A stretch of DNA of 64,000 nucleotides from Xanthomonas sp. DAR 34887 (GCF_041245805.1 NZ_CP162490.1:3387001-3451000), one strand, 5' to 3'; numbered from the stretch's first letter, positions 17,216-26,697 are shown. The notes: generated by a model not told the origin, from the sequence alone. Numbers and translations are program-made.

Positions 17216-20200
17216 ATGAACAACTACCCCGATCGAAAGGCACTCAAGCGCACCGCCCTGGCCATGATCCTCAGCGCTGCGCTGGCCCAAGGCGTCGTCC
17301 AGGCGCAAAGCACCACCGGCAGCATCTACGGTTCCGCGCCGGCCAGCGGCACCAGCATCACGATCCAGAGCGACACCGGATTGAGCCGCACCGTGCCGGT
17401 CGACGGCAGCGGCCACTACAGCCTCGGTTCGCTGCCGATCGGCAACTACACGGTGATCCTGCGCCGTGGCGAGGAAACCATCGACACGCGCAAGAACGTC
17501 CTGCTGCGCGTCGGATCGGGTACCGAAGTGTCGTTCGCGACGGGCGACGCCACCACGCTGGAAGCGCTGACCGTCACCGCCGCCAGCGTGCCGAAGATCG
17601 ACGTCACCAGCACCGCGTCGCGCTCGGTGATCACCTCCGAACAACTGGACACGCTGCCTCTGGGCCGCAGCGCCGAAGCGATCGCGCTGCTCGCGCCAGG
17701 CACCGTTTCCGGCAGCGGCGCCTTCACCAACGGCAGCCGCTCGGTGGTGTCCTTCGGTGGCTCCGGGGTGACCGAGAACGCGTATTACATCAACGGATTC
17801 AACGTCAGCAATCCGTTGAACAACCTCGGCGGCGTGAGCCTGCCCTATGGCGCGATCGACCAGCAGGAAACCTACACCGGCGGCTACAGTTCCAAGTACG
17901 GCCGCTCCACCGGTGGCGTGATCAACCAGGTCGGCAAGCGCGGCACCAACGAGTGGCACTTCGGTTTCCAGACCACCTGGGCGCCGGATTCCCTGGCCAG
18001 TTCGCCGCGCGACGTCTGGTACCCCAGCGCCAGCCTGCCGTCAGGATATTCTTACGAAAACCCCGACCTCGCCGGCACCCTGTATCGCCGGCGCAAGGGC
18101 GACACCAGCACCAACACCACCTACAGCGCCTACGCCGGCGGCCCGCTGATCGAGGATCGCCTGTTCGTCTTCGTCGCCGGCGAATCCAGCAAGACCGATG
18201 GCGTCGACACCAACGACAAGGCCGATACCGTCCAGGCGCGCAACCACTACAACTACAGCGCGCCGAAGTTCTACGGCAAGATCGACTGGAACATCAACGA
18301 CAGCAACATCCTGGAATACACGCGCATCCAGAACACCGACCGCCGCGCCGGCTACTACACGTCCTTCGACTACGACACCCTCAGCGAAGGCGGCCGTACC
18401 GGCACCTATCCGGATACCTACAAGCTCACCGACACCTACGACATCTTCAAGTACACCGGCTACCTGACCGACAGCCTGACCTTGAACGCGACCTGGGGCC
18501 GCAGCCTGGAACGGGATTACCAGGCCAATCCGGTGTCCTCGGACCTGCCCTACATCAGCGGCGTCACCAACCAGGATCCATCGATCACCGGCGGCACCGC
18601 GATCACCAACAACCAGGCCTCGACCACGGTCAAGAACGCCAACGCGCAGAACAAGACCCGCGGCCTGCGCGTGGAACTGGAATACCGCATCGGCAACCAC
18701 GACCTGACCGCCGGCGTGGACAACATGTACTTCAACGCCTACAACGAAGGCGTGGACACCAGCGGCCCTGGCTATCGCTGGATCTACAGCAAGTCGTCCA
18801 CCCCGGACGTGGCCATCGATCCCAACCTTGGGGTCGGCGCCGCGGGCGGCGACGGCTACTACGTGCAGAAGTACATCTTCACCACCGCCACCAGCATGGC
18901 GGTGGAGCAGAAGGCCTACTACCTGGAAGATCGTTGGCAGGTGAGCGACAACTGGCTGCTGACCCTGGGCGTGCGCAACGACAAGTTCACCAACTTCAAC
19001 AGCAGCCATGTGGCGTACGTGGACAGCGGCGACCAGTGGGCCCCGCGTGCAGGCGTGAGCTGGGACGTGTTCGGCGACTCCTCGTTCAAGCTGTTCGCCA
19101 ACCTCGGCCGCTACTACCTGGCGCTGCCCAACAGCGTCGCCATCCGCGGCGCCTCGGCCTCGACCTACACCCGCGAGTACTTCACCTATACCGGCATCGA
19201 TGCGAACGGCGAGCCCACCGGCCTGACCGCGCTGGGTCCGGGTCCGGTGTCGAGCAACGGCGAGTACGGCGAAGCGCCGGATCCGAATTCGTTCACGCCC
19301 AGCGACCTGAAGTCGCAGTACCAGGACGAGCTGATCGTCGGCTTCGAGAAGACCATCGGCGACAAGTGGAACTCCGGCGCCAAGGTCACCTACCGCAAGC
19401 TTCAGTCGGCGATCGACGATGTCTGCGACAGCGACAAGATGTCGAGCAAGCTCACCGCGCTCGGCATCGATCCCGATTCGGTCACGATTCCGGGTTGCGT
19501 GCTGTTCAATCCCGGCGAAACCAACACCTACAAGCTCGCCAACGTGGACGGCTCCGGTTACACCACGCTGAAGATGTCGCGCTCGGACTGGGGCTTCACC
19601 AATTCGGCCAAGCGCAACTACGCCGCCGTCGACCTGTTCCTGGAGCATCCGTTCGATCAGAAGTGGTACGGCCGCGTCGACTACACCTGGTCGCGCAGCT
19701 TCGGCAACACCGAAGGCCAGGTGAAGTCGGACATCGGCCAGACCGACGTCTCCAAGACCCAGGACTGGGATGCCGCATCGCTGATGGAATACGCGGGCGG
19801 TTATCTGGCAAACGACCGCCGCCATCAACTCAAGGCCTTCGGCGCCTACCAGTTCACGCCGGAGTGGATGGTGTCGGCCACCCTGAAGGTCGCCTCCGGC
19901 ATGCCGAAGTCCTGCCTGGGCTACTACGGCACCAACGAAGGTGATCCGATCAGCTATGGCTCGGCCTACCACTACTGCGCTGGCAGCCCATCCAGCCCGG
20001 GCCAGGCGGGCCGCCTGCCCTGGACCAAGCTGGTCGACCTGGGCGTGACCTATCGCCCCGCCTTCGCCGACCACAAGCTGGCGTTCGGCCTGCAGGCGTT
20101 CAACGTGTTCAACGAACGCAAGCCGGTGCAGATCGACGCGACCTACGAAACCGACCCCTACACCGTGTCCAACACCTACGGGATCGGCACCTACTACACC

Positions 20201-20242
20201 CAGCCGCGTTACGTGCGCCTGTCGGCGTCCTACGACTTCTGA
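17216..20242 (+). CDS. Oar-like TonB-dependent receptor with N-terminal carboxypeptidase-regulatory-like domain
   Basis: 1008 residues. A signal peptide (residues 1 to about 31, cleavage after VQA-QS) is followed by a short beta-sandwich of the carboxypeptidase-regulatory-like type, about residues 32-100 (GSIYGSAPASGTSITI ... LGSLPIGNYTVILRRG). Then comes a plug domain with TLPLGRSAEAIALLAPGTV and YYINGFNVSNPLNNLGG, and a large barrel ending VRLSASYDF with the C-terminal Phe. This architecture is that of Oar-like receptors, first linked in Myxococcus to adhesion and common in xanthomonads. The gene lies divergent from the TPR-sulfotransferase. Ligand or secretion partner unknown. Confidence 0.95.
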   Translation: MNNYPDRKALKRTALAMILSAALAQGVVQAQSTTGSIYGSAPASGTSITIQSDTGLSRTVPVDGSGHYSLGSLPIGNYTVILRRGEETIDTRKNVLLRVGSGTEVSFATGDATTLEALTVTAASVPKIDVTSTASRSVITSEQLDTLPLGRSAEAIALLAPGTVSGSGAFTNGSRSVVSFGGSGVTENAYYINGFNVSNPLNNLGGVSLPYGAIDQQETYTGGYSSKYGRSTGGVINQVGKRGTNEWHFGFQTTWAPDSLASSPRDVWYPSASLPSGYSYENPDLAGTLYRRRKGDTSTNTTYSAYAGGPLIEDRLFVFVAGESSKTDGVDTNDKADTVQARNHYNYSAPKFYGKIDWNINDSNILEYTRIQNTDRRAGYYTSFDYDTLSEGGRTGTYPDTYKLTDTYDIFKYTGYLTDSLTLNATWGRSLERDYQANPVSSDLPYISGVTNQDPSITGGTAITNNQASTTVKNANAQNKTRGLRVELEYRIGNHDLTAGVDNMYFNAYNEGVDTSGPGYRWIYSKSSTPDVAIDPNLGVGAAGGDGYYVQKYIFTTATSMAVEQKAYYLEDRWQVSDNWLLTLGVRNDKFTNFNSSHVAYVDSGDQWAPRAGVSWDVFGDSSFKLFANLGRYYLALPNSVAIRGASASTYTREYFTYTGIDANGEPTGLTALGPGPVSSNGEYGEAPDPNSFTPSDLKSQYQDELIVGFEKTIGDKWNSGAKVTYRKLQSAIDDVCDSDKMSSKLTALGIDPDSVTIPGCVLFNPGETNTYKLANVDGSGYTTLKMSRSDWGFTNSAKRNYAAVDLFLEHPFDQKWYGRVDYTWSRSFGNTEGQVKSDIGQTDVSKTQDWDAASLMEYAGGYLANDRRHQLKAFGAYQFTPEWMVSATLKVASGMPKSCLGYYGTNEGDPISYGSAYHYCAGSPSSPGQAGRLPWTKLVDLGVTYRPAFADHKLAFGLQAFNVFNERKPVQIDATYETDPYTVSNTYGIGTYYTQPRYVRLSASYDF

Positions 20243-20248
20243 CGGTCC

Positions 20249-20328
20249 GCGGCGGAACGCCCGGCCAGGGCGTTCCGCCGCAACGCAGCGTCGCTCTCTC
20301 CTGCCCCGGCCACGCCAGGGCTTTTTTT
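20249..20328 (+). terminator. Hairpin and T-run after the Oar-like receptor
   Basis: A very stable hairpin (arms GCGGCGGAACGCCC and GGGCGTTCCGCCGC, 20249-20281) begins 7 bp after the stop codon. A weaker GCCC...GGGC pairing and a run of seven T residues follow at 20322-20328. Together they probably end the receptor transcript. Confidence 0.7.
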
Positions 20329-20362
20329 ATGCATGACGCCGGCTGCCATTGCCGGCGATGCC

Positions 20363-21955
20363 TCAGCGGCCCAGCAACGCCATCGCCGCATTGTGGCCGG
20401 GCGCGCCAGTGACGCCGCCGCCCGGGTGGGTGCCGGAGCCGCACAGGTACAGCCCTGGAATCGCGCCGCGGTAGTTGGCCTGGCCCAGCATGGGGCGGGC
20501 GCTGAACAACTGGTTGAGGCTCAGCGCGCCATGGAAGATGTCGCCGCCGATCAGGCCGAACGTGCGCTCCAGGTCCAGCGGGGTCAGCGCCTGCCGGCCC
20601 AGCACCGAGTCCGCGAAGCCTGGCGCGTAGCGCTCGACGGTGGCGATCATCAGCGCGGCGACCTCGTCGCGATGCGCATCCCAGCTGCGCCCATCCGGCA
20701 ACTGCGGCGCCACGTGCTGACAGAACAGGCTGGCCACGTGCTGGCCGGTCGGCGCGAGCGAATCGTCGAGTGTGCTGGGAATCAGCAGTTCGACGATGGG
20801 TTCGCGCGACCAGCCATGCTCGCGCGCATCGCGGTAGGCGCGGTCCATGTAGTCCAGGCTCGGCGCCAGGATGATGCCGGCGGTGAGGTGGTCGCCCTGC
20901 CCCGGCAACGCACGGAACTCGGGCAGCCGCGACAGCGCCACGTTCATCCGGAACGTGCCCGAGCCGCAGCGCCAGTGCGCCATGCGCTCGCGGGTGGCGG
21001 CCGGAACGTGCGCCGGGTCGAGCAGGCGCTCGTACAGCAGCTTGGGATTGACGTTGGCGACGATGCGGCGCGCATGCAGGCGCTCGCCTTGCTCGGTGAC
21101 CACGCCGACCGCGCGCCCATCCTCGACCAGAATCTCGCGCACGCCGGCGTCGGTACGGATCTGCGCGCCGGCGGCGAGCGCCGCCCTGGCCATCGCCTGG
21201 GTGATCGCGCCCATGCCGCCGAGCGCATGGCCCCACGCGCCCTTGACCCCGTTGCTCTCGCCGAACACATGGTGCAGCAGCACGTAGGCCGAGCCCGGCG
21301 TGTACGGGCTGGCGTAGTTGCCGACGATGCCGTCGAAGCCGAACAAGGCCTTGACCGGGTCGCTCTCGAACCAGCGTTCCAGATACTCGGCGGCGGAGAT
21401 GGTGAACAGGTCCAGCAGTTCCTGGCGCAGGCCGGCATCGAGCGCATGCAGGCGGCGCCCGAGGCGGCCGGCGCGCAAGAGTTCCGGCAGCGCCTGCACC
21501 CAACCGCCATCGGTGACGTTCGGCGGCGGCTGCAGCGCCAGCGCGCGCAGCACGTCGGCGATGCGTTCCAGCCGCGCTTCGTACGCGGGCAGGCGTTCGG
21601 CGTCGCGCTGCGAGAACTTCGCCACCTGCGCCTGGGTGATGCCGGCGCCGGCCAGCAGGTAGCGGTCGTCGGGCAGCGGTACGAAGTTGTTGCAGCGGCG
21701 CGGCACGATACGCAATCCGTGCGCGGCCAGGTCCAGGTCGGCGATCACCTTGGGCTGCAGCAGCGACACCGTGTAGGACGCCACCGAATTGCGGAAGCCC
21801 GGATGGAATTCCTCGGTGACCGCGGCGCCGCCGACCACGCCGCGCCGCTCCAGCACCGTGACCTTCCAGCCGGCCCGCGCCAGGTAGGCGGCGCAGACCA
21901 GGCCGTTGTGGCCGGCGCCGACGATCAGGGCATCGCAGGACGGTTCGCGCTTCAT
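20363..21955 (-). CDS. FAD-dependent phytoene desaturase-like oxidoreductase (PYROXD2 type)
   Basis: 530 residues. The N-terminal dinucleotide fold is intact: ALIVGAGHNGLVCAAYLARA (GxGxxG) with the acidic end of the second strand in VLERRGVVGG. The C-terminal flavin motif is GLYLCGSGTHPGGGVTGAPG, typical of the phytoene dehydrogenase/CrtI-related family. Internal GGMGAITQAMARAA matches the family's middle region. Closest by architecture to the PYROXD2-like group, not to dedicated carotenoid operon enzymes, since no crtB, crtE or crtY neighbours are present. The ATG at 21955 gives MKREPSCDALIVGAG. It is divergent from the M13 peptidase gene. The substrate is unknown. Confidence 0.92.
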   Translation of the reverse strand: MKREPSCDALIVGAGHNGLVCAAYLARAGWKVTVLERRGVVGGAAVTEEFHPGFRNSVASYTVSLLQPKVIADLDLAAHGLRIVPRRCNNFVPLPDDRYLLAGAGITQAQVAKFSQRDAERLPAYEARLERIADVLRALALQPPPNVTDGGWVQALPELLRAGRLGRRLHALDAGLRQELLDLFTISAAEYLERWFESDPVKALFGFDGIVGNYASPYTPGSAYVLLHHVFGESNGVKGAWGHALGGMGAITQAMARAALAAGAQIRTDAGVREILVEDGRAVGVVTEQGERLHARRIVANVNPKLLYERLLDPAHVPAATRERMAHWRCGSGTFRMNVALSRLPEFRALPGQGDHLTAGIILAPSLDYMDRAYRDAREHGWSREPIVELLIPSTLDDSLAPTGQHVASLFCQHVAPQLPDGRSWDAHRDEVAALMIATVERYAPGFADSVLGRQALTPLDLERTFGLIGGDIFHGALSLNQLFSARPMLGQANYRGAIPGLYLCGSGTHPGGGVTGAPGHNAAMALLGR

Positions 21956-22106
21956 CCCCGGATGATACCGGCACGCCGGCCCCGCGGCCGCCGAGCGCGA
22001 GCCCCCGCCCATGACCTTCGACACCCCTGAAACCCCGGGCAGCGGCGTACAGTCTCGCCACGGCCCTCGGGCCATTCCGTTATCCACGCTGGCTTGGAGC
22101 TTCCTT

Positions 22107-24236
22107 GTGACCTTTCGCAATCCCCAGATGCTGTTGTTGACCCTGGCCGTGAGCGCCGCCCTGAGCGGCTGCAACAAGCCCGACGCGGCAGCGCCCGCCG
22201 CCGACACTGCCAAGACCGAGGCCGCCGCGCCGGCGCCCGCTGCCGCTGCCGCGCCGGCCGAGCTGAAGCTCGACGCCAGCAAGCTGCCGCCCTACAACGC
22301 GTTCAGCGCCAACGACCTGGATCCGACCAAGGAGGCGTGCAGCGACTTCGCCGGCTACGTCAACGGCAAATGGCTGGCCGCCAACGAAATTCCGAAGGAC
22401 CGCAGCAGCTGGGGCGCGTTCTCGATCCTGGACGAGCGCTCGGTCGCCGTGCAGCACCAGTTGGCCGAGCAGGCCGCCGCGGCGGCCAATGCGCAGGGCG
22501 TGGACAAGATCGTCGGCGATTTCTGGTCCTCGGGCATGGACGAAGCCAAGGTCAATGCGCAGGGCATCGAGCCGCTGAAGGCGGACCTGGCCGCGATCGA
22601 CGGCCTCAAGGACGGCCCGGCAGTGGCCGAGTACCTGCGCCAGAGCGCGGCCAAGGGCGAGAACGGCCTGTTCGGCTTCGGCGCCGAGGCCGACTTCAAG
22701 AACTCCTCGATGAACATGGCCTACGCGATGCAGGGCGGCCTGGGCCTGCCCGACCGCGGCTACTACTTCGATGCCGACAAGAAGGACAAGCTCAACGCCT
22801 ATCAGGCGCACGTGGCCAAGGTGCTGGAGCTGTCCGGGGTGCCGGCCGCCGATGCGGCCAAGCAGGCCAAGGACGTGGTGGCGCTGGAAACGCGCCTGGC
22901 CAAGGTCTCCAAGTCCAGCGAGCAGATGTCGCGCGATGCCGAGCTGTCCTACAACCCGGTGACCCCGGCCGAGGCCGACAAGCTGGCCCCGAACTTCCCG
23001 TGGACCAAGTTCTTCGAATCGCAGGGCGTGGCGGTACCGGAGAAGTTCTCGCTGGCGATCCCGGCGTTCCACCAGGAAGTGAGCAAGGCCCTGGGCGACA
23101 CCGATCCGTCGGTGTGGCGCGCCTACCTGCGCTTCCACACCGTGGACAGCGCTTCGCCGTACCTGAGCGATGCGTTCGCGCAGGAAAGCTTCGCGTTCTA
23201 CGGCAAGGAGCTCAACGGCCAGGCCGAGATGAAGCCGCGCTGGAAGCGCGTGCTGGGCAGCATCGAGGACGGCGCAGGCGAGGCGATGGGCCAGATGTAC
23301 GTCAAGGTGGCGTTCTCGCCCGATGCCAAGACCAAGATGCAGCAGCTGGTGGACAACCTGCGCCAGGCGCTGAAGGCACGCATCGAGAACCTCACCTGGA
23401 TGAGCCCGGAGACCAAGGCCAAGGCGATCGCCAAGTGGGAGACCTTCACCCCGAAGATCGGCTACCCGGACAAGTGGCGCGACTTCAGCGGCCTGAGCAC
23501 CCAGCGCGACAGCTACCTGGACAACGTGCGCGCCGCCACCGCGTTCAACTACAAGTACAACCTGAGCAAGATCGGCAAGCCGGTGGACAAGACCGAATGG
23601 GGCATGACCCCGCAGACGGTCAACGCCTACTACAACCCGCTGCAGAACGAGATCGTGTTCCCGGCCGCGATCCTGCAGCCGCCGTTCTTCGATCCCAATG
23701 CCGACGACGCGTTCAACTACGGCGGCATCGGCGCGGTGATCGGCCATGAGATGACCCATGGCTACGACGACCAGGGCGCGCGCTTCGGGCCGTCCGGCAA
23801 CTTCGAGAACTGGTGGACGCCGGCCGACGCCAAGAACTTCGCCGCGCTCACCGGCAAGCTGGTCAAGCAGTTCGACGAGTACAAGGTGGACGGCAAGCCG
23901 GTCAACGGCAAGCTGACCCTGGGCGAGAACATCGCCGACCTGGGCGGCCTTTCCACCGCCTACGACGCGATGAAGAAGGCCACCGAGGGCAAGGACGATC
24001 CGAAGGTCGGCGGCATGACCCGCGACCAGAACTTCTTCCTCAACTGGGCCACCGTGTGGCGCACCAAGTACACCCCGCAGAACGCGATGGTGCGCCTGAC
24101 CACCGACCCGCACGCCCCGGCGCAGTTCCGCGCGATCGGCGCGCCGTCGAACCTGCCGGCCTTCGCCGCCGCGTTCCAGTGCAAGGCCGGATCGCCGATG
24201 GTGCGCGCCGGCGACAAGCAGGTCGTGATCTGGTAA
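22107..24236 (+). CDS. M13 (neprilysin-like) zinc metallopeptidase, lipoprotein
   Basis: 709 residues from a GTG that follows GGAG by eight bases. The N-terminus has a lipoprotein signal with lipobox LSGC, then an Ala/Pro-rich linker, placing the enzyme on a membrane facing the periplasm or the outside. The M13 N-terminal domain starts at ACSDFAGYVNGKW. The catalytic site is complete: HEMTH at 547-551 and the third zinc ligand E607 in GENIADLGG; NAYYNP supplies the substrate-binding Asn-Ala; HAPAQFR carries the His and Arg that stabilise the transition state. It is followed by a terminator and then a paralogue, forming a tandem pair. Family enzymes cleave peptides on the amino side of hydrophobic residues. 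Confidence 0.96.
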   Translation: MTFRNPQMLLLTLAVSAALSGCNKPDAAAPAADTAKTEAAAPAPAAAAAPAELKLDASKLPPYNAFSANDLDPTKEACSDFAGYVNGKWLAANEIPKDRSSWGAFSILDERSVAVQHQLAEQAAAAANAQGVDKIVGDFWSSGMDEAKVNAQGIEPLKADLAAIDGLKDGPAVAEYLRQSAAKGENGLFGFGAEADFKNSSMNMAYAMQGGLGLPDRGYYFDADKKDKLNAYQAHVAKVLELSGVPAADAAKQAKDVVALETRLAKVSKSSEQMSRDAELSYNPVTPAEADKLAPNFPWTKFFESQGVAVPEKFSLAIPAFHQEVSKALGDTDPSVWRAYLRFHTVDSASPYLSDAFAQESFAFYGKELNGQAEMKPRWKRVLGSIEDGAGEAMGQMYVKVAFSPDAKTKMQQLVDNLRQALKARIENLTWMSPETKAKAIAKWETFTPKIGYPDKWRDFSGLSTQRDSYLDNVRAATAFNYKYNLSKIGKPVDKTEWGMTPQTVNAYYNPLQNEIVFPAAILQPPFFDPNADDAFNYGGIGAVIGHEMTHGYDDQGARFGPSGNFENWWTPADAKNFAALTGKLVKQFDEYKVDGKPVNGKLTLGENIADLGGLSTAYDAMKKATEGKDDPKVGGMTRDQNFFLNWATVWRTKYTPQNAMVRLTTDPHAPAQFRAIGAPSNLPAFAAAFQCKAGSPMVRAGDKQVVIW

Positions 24237-24259
24237 GCGCAGCCCTCGCTGCAACGCGA

Positions 24260-24288
24260 AAAGGCCCGGCATGTCCGGGCCTTTTCTT
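24260..24288 (+). terminator. Intrinsic terminator between the two M13 genes
   Basis: Hairpin AAAGGCCCGG-CATGT-CCGGGCCTTT followed by TTCTTT, about 25 bp after the stop codon of the first peptidase. The second M13 gene therefore probably has its own promoter in the next 200 bp. Confidence 0.9.
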
Positions 24289-24491
24289 TGCGCGCTGCGC
24301 GGAGGCGGCCGGTAGCGCGGCGGCAAGGACGCGTGCGCAACGGTGCGACGGCGCGATCCGCATGCACGCCCGGCGCCCGCACGCGCATCCGTCTGAACCG
24401 GTTGGGGAAAGCCGCGCCACAGCTGGGTCACAGCTGCGGGCCGCAGCTTGTTAAACTCCGCCGACTTTAATCCTGACCGGATTCGCTCCCG

Positions 24492-26501
24492 ATGCTCAAT
24501 GCCCGTCCGCTTGCCCTCGCTGTCGCCCTCGGCCTGATCGCCCTGGCGTCCACCGCCGATGCCGCGCCCAAGAAGAAGCGCGCCGCCGCCAAGGCGCCCG
24601 TCGTCAGCGCCGCCTGCACCGATTTCTACGATTACGCCAACGCCGACTGGCTGAAGAGCAACCCGCTGCCGCAGACCGGCGCGGTCACCGCGCTGGGCCA
24701 GCTGTCCGCGCGCGCGCAGCAACAGCAGCGCGACCTGCTCGACGCGTCGATGCAGTCGCCGCAGAACGACGTGCAGAAGGCGCTGGGCGATTTCTGGGCC
24801 AGCGGCCTGGACGAAGCGGCGGTGGAGAAGGACGGATCCAACCCGATCGCGCCGCTGCTCAGCCGCATCGATGCGATCAAGAAGGCCAAGGAAGTTCCGG
24901 CCTCGATCGCCGCGCTGCACCAGGTCGGCATCCCGGTGGCGTTCAACTTCGGCGCCGACGTCGACCTGAAGGCATTGGACCGCCACATCGGCTACTTCAT
25001 GCAGGGCGGCATGGGCCTGCCCGACCCGGCCTTCTACACCCGCACCGACGCCGACACCGTGGCGCTGATGGGCCGCTACCGCGCCTACGTCAAGCAGATC
25101 CTGACCCTGACCGGCACTCCGGCGGCCAAGCTCGAAGCCGACACCCAGTCGGTGCTGCAGATCGAGACCGCGCTGGCGCGCAGCGCCAAGTCGCTGGCCG
25201 GCATCAACAACCCGTTCAACAACTACGCGCCGATCTCCACCAAGGAGTTGAACAAGCAGTACCGCAACCTGCAGCTGGACGCGTTCCTGAAGGCGCAGGG
25301 CGTCAACGACGACCTGGTGTCGATGGCCGACCCGGAGATGTTCAAGCAGCTCGACGGCATGATCGTCAGCATCAAGCCCGACCAATGGAAGGCCTACCTG
25401 CGCTGGCGCGTCGGCGACGCGATGGCGCCGTACCTGTCCAAGAGCTTCCGCGACGCCAGCTTCGAGTTCCGCGGCCGCGTGCTGGAAGGCCAGACCCTGC
25501 CGCCGCAGCGCTGGTCGCAGGTACTGGACGCGATCAACATCGCCGCCGGCCCGATGCTGGGCCGCGAGTACGTCGGCCGCTATCTCAACGCCGACACCCG
25601 CCGCCAGGCCGAAAGCATCGCCGACCAGGTGCGCGACACCGAGATCGCCGCGATCAAGCGCAACACCTGGCTGAGCGAGTCGGCGCGCGCCGAAGCGCAG
25701 GCCAAGCTGGCCGCGCTGAAGATCGAAGTCGGCGCGCCGCGCCGCGACCTGGACTACAGCGTGCAGCCGATGGGCCGCGGCAGCTTCGGCGGCAACATGC
25801 TGATCGCCTCCACCTGGCGCCACCGCGAGGAAATGAAGCGCATCGGCAAGGGCAACGCCGACCGCCGCTGGGACGTGCTGCCGCAGCAGCCGGCGCTGAC
25901 CTACGACCTCGCCCAGAACCGCCTGATCGTCACCGCCGCGGTGTTGCAGCCGCCGGTGTTCGTCGCCGGCGGCGATGCCGCCGCGCTGTACGGCGGCTAC
26001 GGCGCGCTGGTCGCGCACGAACTGATCGGCGCGATCGACAGCAAGGGCAGCCAGGTCGACGCCAAGGGCGAACTGCGCAACTGGTGGACCGCGGAAGACA
26101 AGAGCGCGTGGAATGCGCTCAGCGCGCGCGCCGCGGCGCAGTACGGCGCCTACGACTTCCCCGGCGTGAAGGGCGCCAAGGTCAACGGCCAGCTGACCCA
26201 GGAGCAGGACCTGACCGACATCGGCAGCGTGGAACTCGCGTGGCAGGCGTATGCCGCCGCCCAGCCCGCCGCCGGCGATGCCGGCAAGCAGGCGTTCTAC
26301 AAGGCCTGGGCCGGCCTGTGGGCGCAGCAGCTGTCGCCGAACGAAGCGGTGCAGCGCGTCACCGCCGACGTGCACGCGCCGGGCCGCTGGCGCGCCAACG
26401 GCCCGCTGGCCAACCTGCCCTCCTTCGCCGCCACCTTCACCTGCAGGGCCGGCCAGCCGATGGTACGCAGCGACGCCGAGCAGATCCGCGTCTGGCCGTA
26501 A
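24492..26501 (+). CDS. M13-family peptidase homologue lacking zinc ligands (predicted pseudoenzyme)
   Basis: 669 residues with a signal peptide (cleavage after ADA near residue 25) but no lipobox. It is homologous over its full length to the M13 peptidase just upstream, starting at ACTDFYDYANADW. The zinc site is degenerate: where the active enzyme has HEMTH it has HELIG (H509 kept, second His replaced by G513), and where the active enzyme has GENIAD it has EQDLTD, so the glutamate ligand is Q572. The substrate-binding NAYY is LTYD. By contrast, VHAPGRWR retains the catalytic-side His and Arg, and the fold-defining C-terminus (CRAGQPMVRS ... IRVWP) is intact. The gene is not frameshifted, so it is maintained as a protein, perhaps as a binding or regulatory partner of its active neighbour. 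Loss of peptidase activity is inferred from residues, not shown. Confidence 0.93.
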   Translation: MLNARPLALAVALGLIALASTADAAPKKKRAAAKAPVVSAACTDFYDYANADWLKSNPLPQTGAVTALGQLSARAQQQQRDLLDASMQSPQNDVQKALGDFWASGLDEAAVEKDGSNPIAPLLSRIDAIKKAKEVPASIAALHQVGIPVAFNFGADVDLKALDRHIGYFMQGGMGLPDPAFYTRTDADTVALMGRYRAYVKQILTLTGTPAAKLEADTQSVLQIETALARSAKSLAGINNPFNNYAPISTKELNKQYRNLQLDAFLKAQGVNDDLVSMADPEMFKQLDGMIVSIKPDQWKAYLRWRVGDAMAPYLSKSFRDASFEFRGRVLEGQTLPPQRWSQVLDAINIAAGPMLGREYVGRYLNADTRRQAESIADQVRDTEIAAIKRNTWLSESARAEAQAKLAALKIEVGAPRRDLDYSVQPMGRGSFGGNMLIASTWRHREEMKRIGKGNADRRWDVLPQQPALTYDLAQNRLIVTAAVLQPPVFVAGGDAAALYGGYGALVAHELIGAIDSKGSQVDAKGELRNWWTAEDKSAWNALSARAAAQYGAYDFPGVKGAKVNGQLTQEQDLTDIGSVELAWQAYAAAQPAAGDAGKQAFYKAWAGLWAQQLSPNEAVQRVTADVHAPGRWRANGPLANLPSFAATFTCRAGQPMVRSDAEQIRVWP

Positions 26502-26525
26502 CCGCAATTCGCAGGCAGTGCATGC

Positions 26526-26553
26526 ACGACGGCGCGGGCAACCGCGCCGTCGT
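26526..26553 (+). terminator. Stable hairpin after the M13 pseudoenzyme gene
   Basis: Perfect 12-bp stem (ACGACGGCGCGG / CCGCGCCGTCGT) with a GCAA tetraloop, 24 bp after the stop codon. No T-run follows, so it could end transcription with help from other factors or protect the 3' end. Confidence 0.5.
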
Positions 26554-26632
26554 CGCATGTCTCCAAAGGGCTCCCCGAAACCTCGCTGTAGAAATCTGCG
26601 CGACAGGGGATCACCGGCGTGTGCCTTTTTTT

Positions 26633-26697
26633 GTCGCGGCTGAAGCCGCTCCTACAGCGGCGTCTCACGCATTTGTAGGAGCGGCTTCAGCCGCGAC
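26633..26697. repeat. Inverted pair of 24-bp REP-like elements
   Basis: The two arms are exact reverse complements over 24 bp, with unit TGTAGGAGCGGCTTCAGCCG plus CGAC, separated by 17 bp. A single copy of the same unit lies at 42449-42472 and a sequence-diverged, larger version at 42539-42606. Within each unit GCGGCT and AGCCGC pair. This is a repetitive extragenic palindrome family of xanthomonads and pseudomonads. Confidence 0.9.

Noticed and set aside
22080..26558. A 1492-codon open frame on the minus strand opposite both M13 genes
   Set aside because: It has the Arg/Gly/Ala/Val-rich, His- and Gln-loaded composition of an antisense shadow in GC-rich DNA. The plus-strand frames carry unmistakable M13 motifs and an intergenic terminator.
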